The notes: generated from the letters alone by a model not told the origin. A stretch of 64,000 nucleotides of DNA from Hymenopellis radicata (GCA_015501595.1 JADNRX010000069.1:1-64000); one strand, 5' to 3'; counted from the stretch's first letter, positions 31,777 through 43,178 are shown. Numbers and translations are program-made.

Positions 31777-31836
31777 ACCCTGAATGTTAGCAAAAGGTCC
31801 AAGCAGGTTGTAAAATGTTAAAGAGATTCACTGCAT

Positions 31837-31926
31837 TCCCTCTAGCCGACTTGAACGACTGAGCTCGTCATCGAATAAATTGAATATGTGTACTAGTGAC
31901 GCGCTCTACCACTGAGCTAAGAGGGA
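31837..31926 (-). tRNA. tRNA-Thr (anticodon AGU) with a short intron
   Basis: Read on minus, the acceptor arms TCCCTCT and AGAGGGA pair fully. TAGCTCAGTGGTAGAG forms the D arm and A box. CGTCA and TGACG form the anticodon stem. TTCAAGT is the T loop between AGTCG and CGGCT, and GTTCAAGTC is the B box. The anticodon loop starts CTAGTA, giving AGT at positions 34-36. It is interrupted directly after position 37 by about 19 AT-rich bases, the usual place for a nuclear tRNA intron. The mature length is about 71 without CCA. Confidence 0.9.
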
Positions 31927-32024
31927 TGTCATACGCTACGCAGTGCGTACCCACGAGCTGTCAATAATTTGAAATGACGCTCGATCGATAGAGTGCCTGT
32001 ACCTCAGGATCATCTCCTCTGTTC

Positions 32025-32631
32025 ATGACGGCCACAACGACGTCGAGCGCGATGGCCAGCGACGCGCCACCGGAGGAAATTTCGCGGCCATCTCTCGACG
32101 GCGGCAGCCTCTACGCTGTCCTCCTCTTTCGCGGCGACTACACCACCTGGGACTGGGCCTTTTTCGTCCCCGATGCCGCCAAAACACCCATCGGCGCCCT
32201 CGGATCCCTGTTCCACACCACCCAAGGCTCGGCGGGGCGCTGGGCCTTTGCAATGGAGAACTCGGCCGACTTTCACCAGTGCGCCGAGGCCGTGGCTATG
32301 GTCCGCCTCGCCGACCTCCACGGCCTTGGCAGCTTCGCAGACGTCGTCCAGGAGCTCACCGCCACGTTCAATACCGTCGACACGAGCAACACACACCCCG
32401 CAGAATTCAGCTCGCGGCTCTGGTTCATCGAGGCGATCTGCGTCCTGCATGATTGCGGCTTCGTGACCTGCGACGATGCCTGGCTGCTAGAAAGGGAGTT
32501 AAAGCGCTATGCTTTTAGTGCCATGGATTCGTATCTCGAAGGGGGAGGTACGTCTCCATCGGTGCCTTTTATTTCTTTAATCTCATTTCGGGCCAGGTTA
32601 TAAGTTGTTCAAATCAGAACACTGTTCATAG
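32025..32631 (+). CDS. Small conserved fungal protein (possibly DUF6914)
   Basis: Exon 1 ends after YLEGGG, where a GTACGT...CCAG intron of about 47-50 nt joins to YKLFKSEHCS and stop at 32629-32631. The protein is about 185 residues. Conserved-looking segments are SLYAVLLFRGDYTTWDWAFF, MVRLADLHGLGSFADVVQEL, EFSSRLWFIEAICVLHDCGF and CDDAWLLERELKRYAFSAM. The layout (YAVLxFRGDYxTWDW near the start, FSSRxWFxxAxCxLHDCG in the middle) matches a small family of unknown function widespread in mushroom-forming fungi. I think this is DUF6914, from memory only. It is cytosolic by appearance. Confidence 0.7.
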
Positions 32632-34004
32632 CGGATGGTCTGTTCCTATCCTCGTTCCACACACCCGCCATCTGATACCCCGCAAAGACCTGTTCGTTCT
32701 AGCTTCCATCTACCTAGATCCGCCGCTAATTTTTGTTACCCCTGCCAGTAATGTCTGGCGCATACAACCTGGGGGTTTCTTGCATGCATGGGCGCGCTTG
32801 TGCTCGCCCGGTTCCTTACTATGATTGTGTAGCTCAGCGGGATATATGCTTGGGTGCAGTATGGGTTCAAATCACAGGATCATTATTTTCAATATCTGCA
32901 GTTCGCGTGTTAAACACCTGATAGGCATTTGACCTTTTCGTCGCAGCGAAGCAACGCCATACCCGCTCAACGTGACTATACCGTTGGAGCCAAGCACGCG
33001 TAACGCGCGTTGACGTTAGAAATCAACATCAACTGCGCTGGACCGCGTTCTGGTTTGCATCTCCCTCGATCCGCCACTAATACATGCATCCATTGCCCTT
33101 AATTTCTGGCGTATAGTAACCGGATTCTTGAAAAGTGCAGCGGCATATACGCGTTGGTTCAAGCTGATGTGGCTCCATCACAAGACCAAATTGCCTCGGG
33201 TGTGTGAAGGCAGCTGATGTGCACTAACGTTGTCCCGCAAAAAAAAGAATGCCGTGTTCTGGTATACAACTTCCCGTTGAGGCCTGCGCGTCAGTTTACA
33301 AGACTCCTAGCCTCGTAATGACTTGGTAAGCACGCTTCTGGTCTTCGGCTATGGTGTTAACCTGAGTGTAGGATTATATTCATCGGCTTCACGGGGAGTT
33401 GAACTTGAAGCCATGCAAATTAAAACGCGCCCAAGAGTTCGCAAAAGATGTACGACACAACGCCATCGACTCCTGCCGCGGTATCTGAGCGCCGCGTTGA
33501 TGAGTGCGCTCCGACGGTCAACGGAAGTCATTTCACCAGCACTGCAGTTATCACGTCTATCCAAGAAGGACTATTTCCATCATAGCGTATACAGCCCGGT
33601 CAAGTCTTATGTGTTGACCCAACGTGCTCGCGATCAAGCGTGGTAGCCTAGAGATAATGTTCGATATTTCGCGGTGTCCTACCCGGAAATGCAATCAATC
33701 GATCTGGACTATTGTCACTCAGCTCCTCTCCTGTAACCGATCCGGGTTCCATCCAGCGTTTGGTTGTGGTCTGCCGTCTACGCGTGTTTTACCGGTCTAA
33801 CTCAGTAGTGCTCTTGCCAGCTTCGATTCAGGAAGGAAATTACTCCTTATTACTTCTGCTGATCGTAGGGTTCTTTTCTTGACAGCCTTTGTTGGTGGAC
33901 ACCGCCTTCAGCAGCTAGCCCTTCCCATGTCCAGGTCTAATGGCACAAGAAAGTCACGTCTTGGACCGTCCCGACTCGACGTACAATCCGAGGTCCGTTG
34001 TAAG
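32632..34004. other. Intergenic with a degenerate repeat pair
   Basis: Segments at about 32690-32890 and 33030-33200 are loosely alike (CCGCTAAT, TCTGGCG and GGTTCAA words). Both contain tRNA-like A- and B-box phrases that do not fold into a tRNA. The 107-codon frame at 33323-33646 has no support. At 33905-33965 a short segment resembles the promoter of the 34449 gene (CTTCCCATGTCCAGGT word), a partial duplication just outside the right arm. Confidence 0.45.
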
Positions 34005-34448
34005 AACGGAATGGCGTGGGAGTTACGATCAAGCCGAACAGCGCGACTTCCTTCCAATCATCGTTCAGTGCTCTCTACCTCCCTCGATTCTTTCCTGAAA
34101 TTGCTCACACGTCTAACACACATTGACGTAGGAGGCATTCAGGGAAGACTTCTTAGCTCGCCCCACACAGCTCTGGTAAAGTTTCACCACCGGCTTCCAA
34201 ACGCGCGACGGTCTCACTGCTAAGGGCAAAGAAACTACTCTTAACGCACCTACTTGCGCTCATCTAATGGTTCTCCTTGTGGAACCTGTCTCGTTCACCA
34301 CGGCCTTCTGTAGTGGCCGAATCAGTACGCCGCCTTCTCCAGCTAGCCCCTTCCCATGTCCAGGTTTGATAGCGCAAGACAGTCTCGTCTTAGTCCGAAC
34401 CTCATCGACTTTAAAAGCCCTCGTCAGAGGACTTCGCCATCACCCAAC

Positions 34449-35243
34449 ATGTCCTCATTCCACAAACTCCCGATATATGCTCTTGCACTATTGTCTGCTA
34501 CTTCCAGCTCCTATGCTGGCCCGAGTGCAGCGCCTGACAATATTGTGGATGTCACCAGTGTTGACAAATTTTGGTACGCTTCTTCCCACTAACACTCGTC
34601 ACCGCGGCATCATCTGATTCAACAATCCAGTCTCATCGTCCCGCGCACGGCGCACACATCAATCGGCGACAGCGAGCATCCAGGCGGGATGCAGACGTAC
34701 TGTTCACCGCACGGACATACAGACCCTAAGCAGGGATACCTACCCGCAGACTTTTGGCGAGAAGGCCAAGTCGCATTCAAATCTGCGACAGGCAAGAACG
34801 GGAAACGCTACACCCAATGTAGGTTGCTGGTCAGCCATCGGAGGAGAGAGCTAACGAGTACTATAGTAACAGGATGCATCAATTCGAACAAGTTGGATCG
34901 ACTCGTTCCAAGCGACGCGGGAGGTCAGTACGATTCGAGTGGTGGATCCAAGGGACAGGGAAACCCACAAGGAAGTGTTTGCCTTGGGTACGTCGCGTTC
35001 GCGCAGTTCTGTATCATCTTCGCTGATCTTGTCCCGGTCATTTTAGGTACAACCACTACGTCGAGCTCGTCGAGCCACGAGGCCCGCGCGCGTGTATTAG
35101 GTGCTGCGATGATCCAGCAGATTGTCCTACGAATAAAGGTACGTGAATTCAATGCTGATTCGCAAATGAAACTCATCTGTGAACGTTGTAGACACTGCGG
35201 ATGCCCGCGCGTCATAGACGGGAATTACTTCAATTGCGGATAA
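34449..35243 (+). pseudogene. Secreted cysteine-rich protein, right-arm copy with terminal frameshift
   Basis: The signal peptide is MSSFHKLPIYALALLSATSS and the chain is the same as at 24952-24145 through NKD. At about 35197-35200 one base is missing relative to the sister copy (CTGCGGATG against CTGCAGGATG), so the last 15 or so residues, including the final cysteines, are read out of frame and end early. The intact frame would stop at 35241-35243. Promoter DNA including TTTTAAAAGCCCTCG is shared with the left copy. The protein may be unstable if made. Confidence 0.7.
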
Positions 35244-35726
35244 ATGATGAGATCTGTGAGGAGTTGAAACACAAGTTTTCTCAAGTGAGATGATACCACT
35301 AGTGTGAGGCGAATATACATCATTGCTTTTTGAACTACCGACTTGAGGTCTTACAGCATGTTCGGATAACACGGGATGGTTGTAAAACTCCTGTACTGTT
35401 GCCATAGAGGTTTCGACTCGCGATGCGCTGCATGAAGCTGTAGACGCCTCTCACCTTGTCAGGTAGCATCGTTCTTGTGGGACCCATTGATCATAATCGT
35501 TCGTAATGTTGACCAATCAGTGACATTCCAAGTGCGAAGAGGGACCTGCTCGTTTCCAAGAACTCAAAAATGCAAGCGGGACAAGTTGTAAGAACAGTCG
35601 ACCAAAGGGCGCTGACAAGGTGCATCTTCCTCTTCAGTTTCGATCCCGAAGGCACAAGGACTACCAGCAAAGGAAGTTGTACAATTGTGGGAATCTAAAG
35701 TCCAATCGTCCCCAACGATGTACACG

Positions 35727-36642
35727 CTAAATCGAGTAGTGAACAGTTATGGACGCCTGCCGGATATTGTTTGTCCACATTGGAAACTATGATTTGCATC
35801 AGAAGAGGCAAACTATATTCATGGCTCGCTCGCCTTGGTCATGACAAGCAACGCAACACGGTCGCCGCTCTGCATCAAATTGACAAAATCTGCCTCTCTT
35901 CCATATATACCCCTAGCATGACGGTGACCAGGAGGAATATCGTCATCGATGTCCTTTAGATCCTCTGCTGTCCAGTGCACGACGTTCTCCTTGTACGTCT
36001 TCACTGCCGTGAGATTCGAGGTAACATGCCAACGTGAACGATCTAAATCAGGGAGCCGTACTTCGCAAGACAAGGCGGCGTCGCGCTCTGCTGCAGACCG
36101 ATCGAGTCCTTCTCTGTAGAGATCTACGGGCAGGCTCCTCTCAACTCCGGAAACCCACCAGGGAATACTGTCATCGTCTGAGCGAATTATCGCCGCTTCA
36201 AACCACGTCCAAGACCCGTTATAAGTGCCTGTATTAAAGATAGGTCAGTACGTTAGCCGCTGTCTATGTATACAGCGCCTTTACCACGATGTTCAGGCTC
36301 CCCGCCCCATCCTTGATCGCAGCTCTCCGTCTGAATCGTGATCGCTTTCACAAACTTGGCATGGGAGGGCACACGCGGCGATACGAGGTAGCACCACTCT
36401 GCCGTGGGATATGGGCTGCCTTCCCTTCGCGCAGACTTTACTGCCACGTCAAGGAAACGTTCGCTGCGCACGGAGGGCCAGTATTCAGCCATGTCGAGAA
36501 TGATTTCGATGAGCTCGGCGGGAATATCGATGGCAGAGAAGAATAGACTTCGTAGGCGGTTAATGTCTTCTTCTGTGGGTACATAGTCGTGGGAGGCGGC
36601 ATCGGGTGCAGCGACCTCCTCTGATGACTGACTGGCTCCCAT
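35727..36642 (-). CDS. Uncharacterised basidiomycete protein, right-arm copy
   Basis: The start is MGASQSSEEVAAPDAASHDY. Exon 1 (36642-36285) runs through EEDINRLRSLFFSAIDIPAE, LIEIILDMAEYWPSVRSERF and KFVKAITIQTESCDQGWGGE. A 56-nt intron leads to GTYNGSWTWFEAAIIRSDDD, SIPWWVSGVERSLPVDLYRE, and the same C-terminal half as the left copy, ending SITVHYSI at 35727-35729. The first coding half is intact, unlike the left copy. The donor of the last intron reads GCGAGC, where the left copy has GTGAGA. Either this is a GC-AG intron or splicing fails and the protein ends at MTKASEP. Function unknown, likely intracellular. Confidence 0.65.
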
Positions 36643-36930
36643 GTCTGGAAGAAGGCTACTGTCAGCGATTATACGCAAGGTAGTTGTCAAGACTCCCTGT
36701 TTATTATCGAGAGCTTCCACAGAGGAAAACTCTTATCTTGGGTTTATCTTGAATTCCTTCTATTGAGAATTTAGGTGGTGGATGATTGCGTGCAGAAGGC
36801 GAGGATGGTCGAAGTATAAGGACAAGATGGAAAGATGCGTCATTGGATATCTGAAACGCCCACGTGGCGTCGCCCGACGGTGCGCTGGTGGGAGACAACA
36901 CCGACTCGCATTGAAAGTAGTCTACTAATA

Positions 36931-39900
36931 CTATACATGCAAAGGAACTTGCTTGTTATCGGTAAAACTACCGTTACCTCGGAAGCCTTTGCTCTTGAAC
37001 ACCGGAAACTCGCTTATCCTCAGCTTCGTTGCCTACCAAAGAAGCATCAGCAACAACACTTCTCGTCGGCAGTGCATATAGACTTACCCCGTACGGCGTC
37101 AGAACAATTCTCCTCTCTTCGCCCACACATTCGGGATTCTCGGGCGGGTCCGCGGGGAACATATCCCCAGCCAACGGCCAGTCGATGAGGCAGGCCAAGA
37201 CGCTGATGCTGACCGGAGGACGTCCCGACTCCCATATTGGTGAAGGCAGCGCCTTCAATTCGGATGTCGAGTCGTAATGATACTCCGCCGTGCTGGGGTC
37301 AATCGCATATTGCCATGCTCCGACAGGATCGAGCTGGAGATCAACGGCGTGCGCCTCGCGAGGATCAGTCTTGATGACGGTTTCCGTGCGTTCAACTGAG
37401 CAAAGAGATGTCAGTTTCGATGGGTCGCAAAGGTAATGCGCTACCCACTGTCGAATGCGTAGTTGAGCGGCCCTCTGTGAATAGCGACACTACTGTTAGG
37501 GCGACTTTCTGTGACAGAAGATTAGAGCATATCTTGGACAGAGAGAGGAACAGTATACCTATCGAGATCGGCGACGGCAGAGCGAGCGTGATGCGTCTCT
37601 TGCCAGGTCTGATGTATATGCCCAATAGACCTTCCAAAGGTTTCAAGGCCTCCGGTTGCTCGTTGTCGAGAGCAAATGTTCCACCACTGACCCAGCTGGG
37701 GATGCGAACATAGTACATGAATGGCTTCGTCGCAGTCACCGTTGAAACCAGGACATCACCGAACGGGTATTGCGTCTCTACGTTTACAGTAACATGGTTG
37801 TCTGCAACGAGAACGGTCAGTCGACGGTAGGTCTCGCAAGCAATGTGCGAACCTCCTGCGAGAATGGTCGAAACATTGAATGGTCCCAGATAAACATGAA
37901 CGAGGGACGCTCGATCCGGCGTTGTGACAAACGCGTTGGTGATGAACTTCGGCCATCCTTGAGGGAAATTGACAGTACAGCACCTATAAGCTGTATCACG
38001 ACTAAAGAAGCAGAAGCTCGCTGGAAGAGGCTTACGGATAATTAGGCTCCAAGCCAAAGATGTTGGACTCCGGCCTGCACTCGCGTAACAATGTTGAGGG
38101 AAAGTTCAGACCACATCAAGGAAGCCAACATACCCATCTTCCGGGAAAGGATTTCTGTCAAGCGTGAGTGATAATCACACGATGATCTGCGTAACGTACG
38201 GGGTCATATTCTTAGCCGCTATCTGGTTTTGCTGCTGCAGATATTGTCTGCCCCACATATCTAGCAACAGTAAGTCGAACATCGAGTGCACGTAGAGACG
38301 AAAGTCCGACCTGATGTGATCGTCGCAGGAAGAGCATTATAAGTCACCCGCTCAACCTGATCTTCATGAGTGCCAGCCAACCGACCATGATACAACACTA
38401 ACTCGATCCGCATACTTTAAGTCCCCGGTGACCTGGTAGAGGTACGATCCTCTACTTTGCTATCAGCGACGACGCGGTCGTTCTTGAAGGGAGACTACGA
38501 ACGAGAACATCAATTCCTGTTGGAGTGTTTCAGCTTCTGTGTCGATGGGTGTACTGATCATCTTACTACGACCAGACACAATTCAGATCTGAACAGGGAG
38601 GTTAGTCTGAAAGTCTCGGTGGCACACACGAGAAGTTCACCCTCTCGCTGCCGCTAGCCCGGAAAGCATCTCATCTGCGCCAAATGCACCGGATGGCCGT
38701 CCATGATATTTGAACATGAGATCCCAACCTTCGCTTGCGGCGTCCAGGTCTTCGTATCAACTAAGTCCAGGAAGGCAAACGAGTGAGCGTAGAAGAACGT
38801 ACCGGACACGTTATGGGTGAATCGATAAGTGGCCGGCAGCGCTTTCATGCCTTCGGCTATGTTCACTCCGTGCCACTAGAGACATATAAGTGGCGAATCA
38901 CCATAGGATGAGCGAGCACGTACGAAGAGCTCTTGACCGAATGGGTTCTCCAGGGTCTCCACTTTCAATCAACGTCTGGTAAGATCCCAAGCGGGCGAGG
39001 GAGCCTATCACGAGCTTACCAGCGACGGTCGGGAAATACTAGAATGCTATCGTTGAGTCCAGGAATGACTATTTTAGGTGAGGCTGTACCTCTTCGGCAA
39101 AGATCTTCTCCCAGGGAGCGCCCGTCCACTTCAGGCGAATCATCGTATCCACGAGAAGCTCTTCCTGCCCATTCGGGTGATTGTCGTATAGCCTAGAGAA
39201 ATGATTAGAGACATTGACCAAGAACAAAAGAGACGAACCATTGTAAAGCGATCACAAAGTCTTCCCATCGCGTTGCGGCCCAATCATCGACGCCTTCGCC
39301 TCTCTTCAACATCTTGTTCGCCACCTTCACAAACCGATGCATCGCATTGACGACTCGGTCTGTCAAGCTAGGGTCGACTTCCACCATCTGGATTGCGCCA
39401 AAGAAGAAGGGGTAGCGACCCCACAAGAACCGCGGTTTCTCCGTTCCAACTTCCGGGCCTAACCAACCCGTCTCATCTTGATGGTCGAGTACGTAGTTGA
39501 GGAAGTCGTAGGTCTTGAGGATGAGCTCCGTGTTGTTTACGAGAACGCTGTTTGGGACCATGGCGTTCTGCGCTATGTCAGACAAGGGATATCGAGGACG
39601 GTGCGACACGTACAAACCAGTAGCTTCCCGCTATAACGCAGTGAGTCGAGAAATCATGGTGAGCGAGAAATAAAAACACACCTTCCTCTAGGTACGAATA
39701 ATAAGAATCACCTCCCCACCAATCAGTGTTCTTTACCCTGAAAGGCGTTGAACGCTCGATAGTGGCGAGAACAAACGCGTCTCACAGATCATAGAATTCG
39801 TGCATGTGCCCTGCGACGCCATTGGTCTGGACGACAAGCTGGAGGTCTATCAGCACAGATGCTAGAGATGATAGAGGTGCCTTACTTGATCGTAGAGCCA

Positions 39901-40059
39901 CGCCGTCGGTCGAATCTCCCCAAGCGGCAGTGTTGTGAACTTTGGTGGGGCCACTAGCAGAACTGATCACAACCAGTTTCCGGAGAAGAAGTAGTAGTAC
40001 ACACGGGATGATGCAGCGGCTCCCAGCGCAACAAAAGGCAGGAAAAGTCCGACAGCCAT
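36931..40059 (-). CDS. GH127 / DUF1680 glycoside hydrolase (beta-L-arabinofuranosidase family), right-arm copy
   Basis: The signal peptide is MAVGLFLPFVALGAAASS. A 50-odd-nt intron (GTGTGT...TAG) then joins to LAPPKFTTLPLGEIRPTAWL. The chain then follows the left copy: NGVAGHMHEFYDL, DWWGGDSYYSYLEE, GWLGPEVG, WGRYPFFFGAIQMVE, WHGVNMAEGMKALPATYRF, CCTVNFPQGWPKFITNAFVT, VYYVRIPSW-type strands, and a C-terminal beta domain ending QVPLHV at 36931-36933. The two cysteines in CCTVNF correspond to the catalytic-centre cysteines of GH127. The bases missing from the left copy are present here (CCCGACC near 39030, AATCCCG near 37133), so the frame holds at those points. Secreted enzyme, probable plant or microbial glycan substrate. 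Confidence 0.8.
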
Positions 40060-40589
40060 TTTGTGGCGATATGGTGGTGGGAGGCAAAGATATCTGCGAC
40101 ATAATTAGGTCGGTTGACCACGATGGTGATAAGCAAGAGAGCGAACCTGATGCCGGCACTGGCGAGCGGCCCGAGCCTAGAACGTGTCTTCCGTAAGATC
40201 AATTTTGGGTGACCTCGAGGCTCGCATGAACGCTCGTCGTTGCGAGTATACCTAATAAACTTAAATAAATTGTAATAAAGTAAGGAGGCCACTAACAATT
40301 GGATTCCAACAAGTCATGATGGCGGGAACTCGGACGAACGCCGGCTTAAGAGGAATCAAGGGGAGACCGCCTCTGGTAAAATGTGGGTAACATTACGATG
40401 CGTCAACAGAATGTAGAACGAACTGGTGGGGTAGTTCTGTGGCGCGCAATGTCACAAATCTGTTGTCTGGCATTCCGGGAGTCCGTCTCAGACTCGGGCC
40501 TGGTGTTAGGGTTTTCAGTGCGATGAAAGGAACAAGAAAGTAGATTGAGCACCGTCAAGCCTCCATCGGTCAAACACCGTGTTCGTTAG

Positions 40590-42128
40590 AGTCTAGTTGA
40601 GGCGCGGCCGTCGTCCATTCAAAAATGAAAAATGGCAGTTTCCAGATATGCTTCAGGAACAGAAGGCTATCGAGTAATGCTCGTTTCATTGCGAGAACAT
40701 GACGGTTCGGAATGAATATACACGTAGAATGATGGAGAAGCAAAGGTCCGTAGGCCGCGTCATCATTTGATGCCATCCTCGTGTCATGCAGACAAGGAGG
40801 CGGTGAACGATTGTGATTGATGCTACCACGATCTCCCACAGATCCGAGTCAACCACAAGATCACCTCGAGAGAAGGTCGAATGGGGTACATGGCATGGGT
40901 CGCCTCAACCGCAGTCGTCTCCGGGTGCTTCTTTCGTCGCCAAGAGACTGTGACATCAGCGCTGTTGTAGGTGCGCATCGGCGCTCATCAACATGTAGTG
41001 ATTCCGTTCTCCGATCTTGTTATCCATTCCATTGCACGTACAGTTACGAGGCAGACACCTGTCTCTCTCCATATTATTGTCGTCAAGAAACTTTTCAAGA
41101 ACAACCTGAAGCCGGGACTCTATTCCTGCCGCCGGCCCTAATCTCAACCCGCGTCTACAGGCACCTACCTACTTAACTCTATTTAATCCTTGTTTCCTTC
41201 CGTTTTATAGAGGCCGATGCCGGTCGAAGATCCAGAACTGACACGTTCTTGATCTGATCGCAGTGATTGCCTGTGCGTACCTGCCCCGAACCTCTCTTGT
41301 TCTCGGCGGTGACTCGAATATCGTCTCTGTCCCAGTGATTCGTTCCCTCTTCCATTTCATTCTACGCATGGCCGGGTTTATCTATTTTCACATGCCTGCG
41401 GTTTCAATAGTCGCGACGGTTCTATCGGTGATGGGGGTGCATTCTTACTACAGCACTTGTTGTGCGTCCATTTCTTGGTGACGTGTCCCTATATCTGACC
41501 GCCTCCCACAGCGTTTTACCTTGTATTGTATAATGTACTTCAACACGCTAGTACACTGCTGCGGGCCTGCGACAGTCTTTCCAAGGTTGCCAATCCCGCA
41601 CTGCGCCACAAACGGACCTTCCGGCCAGGACGCGTCAACACGGTCAAACAAGTCTCCGCTTTTTGGAAATGGAGACTTCCACACCTCGTGTTCGCAAGCA
41701 TGCAATGCAGATGTCCATTATGGGGGCTGCTATATAAGTGACCCGACTTCCGTTAGTACCCCCTAAAAATGATTTTCGATGCCATCTTCACACTCTTCTG
41801 GCGAACAGACCTCGCCATCATCTGAAAGTCACGCACATTTATCAAGCCCAATCCTGCATGATGCTGTGCCGCTCTCCGGAGATGAGACTCATCGGTGCGT
41901 TTACTGCTGTTCGCTGCAACACTACAATGTAACATTCTATTTAAAGGCCCTCCCATGAAGAAGTCCCTGTACCTTCGACTTCAAACCCTTCGAGTAGGAG
42001 CTACTCGGTACTGTGTGTCGCGGAACAGTTAGACGTTACCAGTGGGATGATGATGACTCTGACATGGTCATGAACGTCGAGTCCGTCATTGGCGAGACTG
42101 CTCCTCCGGTGTTCCATGATGGCTTAGA
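40590..42128. other. Upstream region of LRR-like copy A
   Basis: Conserved with 11404-13415 (inverted) and about 58800-59940. Frames here (40817-41176, 41521-41766) are not preserved among the three copies. It presumably carries the promoter. A GAATATCGTCTCTGTCCCAGTG-like region and a 5' segment at 41550-41930 are shared by all copies. Confidence 0.5.
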
Positions 42129-43109
42129 ATGGGAGAGGATGTACATCAGGCGCAGATCACCTTCGAACAAGACTCTACTCTCGAGGTCGCTTTCAAGTCC
42201 GGTGTCTTCGTGTCTTTCAAAGCCTTCGTGTCATTTCTCAAATCCTTGGCCACTACGTCATGTCATTCGATAAAACTCGATATAGGCGAAGTCCGTGGGT
42301 CTCTGCTCGATTCCTCCACTCCTGGAGAGCTAAAATCTTCGATTAAATTATGGCGGAGTGTCAATCTCCACTTAATGAATCCTCGATGGAGGCGTGGTCA
42401 TCGGGAACTTCGATGCGCATTTGCCGGACAAGATGCAACTGGTACATTGGATATGTACCTCTGCACAGATATACCATTTGCATATGCTGAACTTCTGGCT
42501 GCCATCACCCTCGTAGTGTCTTTGGACGCTACAATAACACTGGCAAGTAACAACATCGGGAGCACTTCTCCGTCGTCGGTTGTCTGGATCCTTCCTATGT
42601 TCTTTGGAGAAGTTGGCAGGGTGCTCCTGCTGCGTAGACTGCCATTCGACAGTTGTAAGTCCTCAAGCTTCCCGTTACATTGCCTCGACTTACCTCTGTC
42701 TACAGTCGAACCATTGTCAGCTTGGCCTGGGAGACTCCCCGAAAGCCTTGTCCTGGAGGTTGCAGAAGAAGACGCGTCGAACAGCCTCCTGGAGTGGCTT
42801 GGCCGAACTTTGGGTGATCAATCGAGTATACTGCTCCCGAAACTGACATTACGATTTTCTGAGACAGCCGCGCAGAAAGTTGAAAAGAAACATTGGGAGA
42901 AACTAGATCGACTCCTCATGCACCGAACCAAGGATACACTCACGTTGGGGAGCCTCGACAAACGCGTCGAAGTGGAGAACATGTTGGAAGATCATCTTCC
43001 GAAGGTGCTGCAGTGGCGGCGCCAGACGACCTCCGAGCGGGGATCAGCCCATACTTCATCGTTATCCCGGTTCAAGGGTCGAAAATCAGGAAATATTATG
43101 CAGCGATAG
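42129..43109 (+). CDS. LRR-like solenoid protein of unknown function, copy A (best preserved)
   Basis: The start MGEDVHQAQITFEQ follows directly on GGCTTAGA, the site used by the hAT element in copy B. A 51-nt intron (42655-42705, GTAAGT...CAG) is a multiple of three and so does not break the frame. The spliced protein is about 309 residues. It alternates short helices and strands with repeated leucines (CHSIKLDIGEVRG, WRSVNLHLMNP, GRLPESLVLEVAEE, LLPKLTLRFSE), as in the LRR part of Agaricomycete F-box proteins. No F-box is visible. It ends in a charged helix (KVEKKHWEKLDRLLMHRTKD). It converges on the DUF6535 gene 70 bp away, an arrangement repeated twice more downstream. It is the only copy without a break, so it is the one most likely to function. 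Confidence 0.65.
   Translation: MGEDVHQAQITFEQDSTLEVAFKSGVFVSFKAFVSFLKSLATTSCHSIKLDIGEVRGSLLDSSTPGELKSSIKLWRSVNLHLMNPRWRRGHRELRCAFAGQDATGTLDMYLCTDIPFAYAELLAAITLVVSLDATITLASNNIGSTSPSSVVWILPMFFGEVGRVLLLRRLPFDSCKSSSFPLHCLDLPLSTVEPLSAWPGRLPESLVLEVAEEDASNSLLEWLGRTLGDQSSILLPKLTLRFSETAAQKVEKKHWEKLDRLLMHRTKDTLTLGSLDKRVEVENMLEDHLPKVLQWRRQTTSERGSAHTSSLSRFKGRKSGNIMQR
42655..42705 (+). other. Intron in LRR-like copy A
   Basis: The GTAAGT donor and TCTACAG acceptor are conserved at the same place in the copies at 8937-9345 and 60304-60780. Removal joins LPFDS to EPLSAW in frame. Confidence 0.7.
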
Positions 43110-43178
43110 AATGTCGAACTACAATAGAGAGGTTGTGTGGACTAGTACATTAGCGAAGACCTCTTGTAATTAGTACAT

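Larger units (their letters stand above)
34005..43110 (-). repeat. Right arm of the large inverted repeat, unoccupied version
   Basis: This is the inverted counterpart of 8937-25335, with inner ends near 34005 and 25335. It lacks all five insertions found in the left arm and therefore records the original arrangement. Beyond about 42800 the left arm has no match, because that copy is truncated at 8937. Confidence 0.9.

Noticed and set aside
32826..32880. Possible second tRNA gene
   Set aside because: A- and B-box-like words are present, but the D, anticodon and T stems do not pair and the acceptor ends mismatch.
33323..33646. 107-codon plus frame
   Set aside because: No recognisable family, no partner copy, unusual composition and no intron signals.
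19356..40059. Assembly duplication as the explanation of the inverted repeat
   Set aside because: The arms differ by substitutions, private indels and five private insertions with clean empty sites, which an assembly error would not create.
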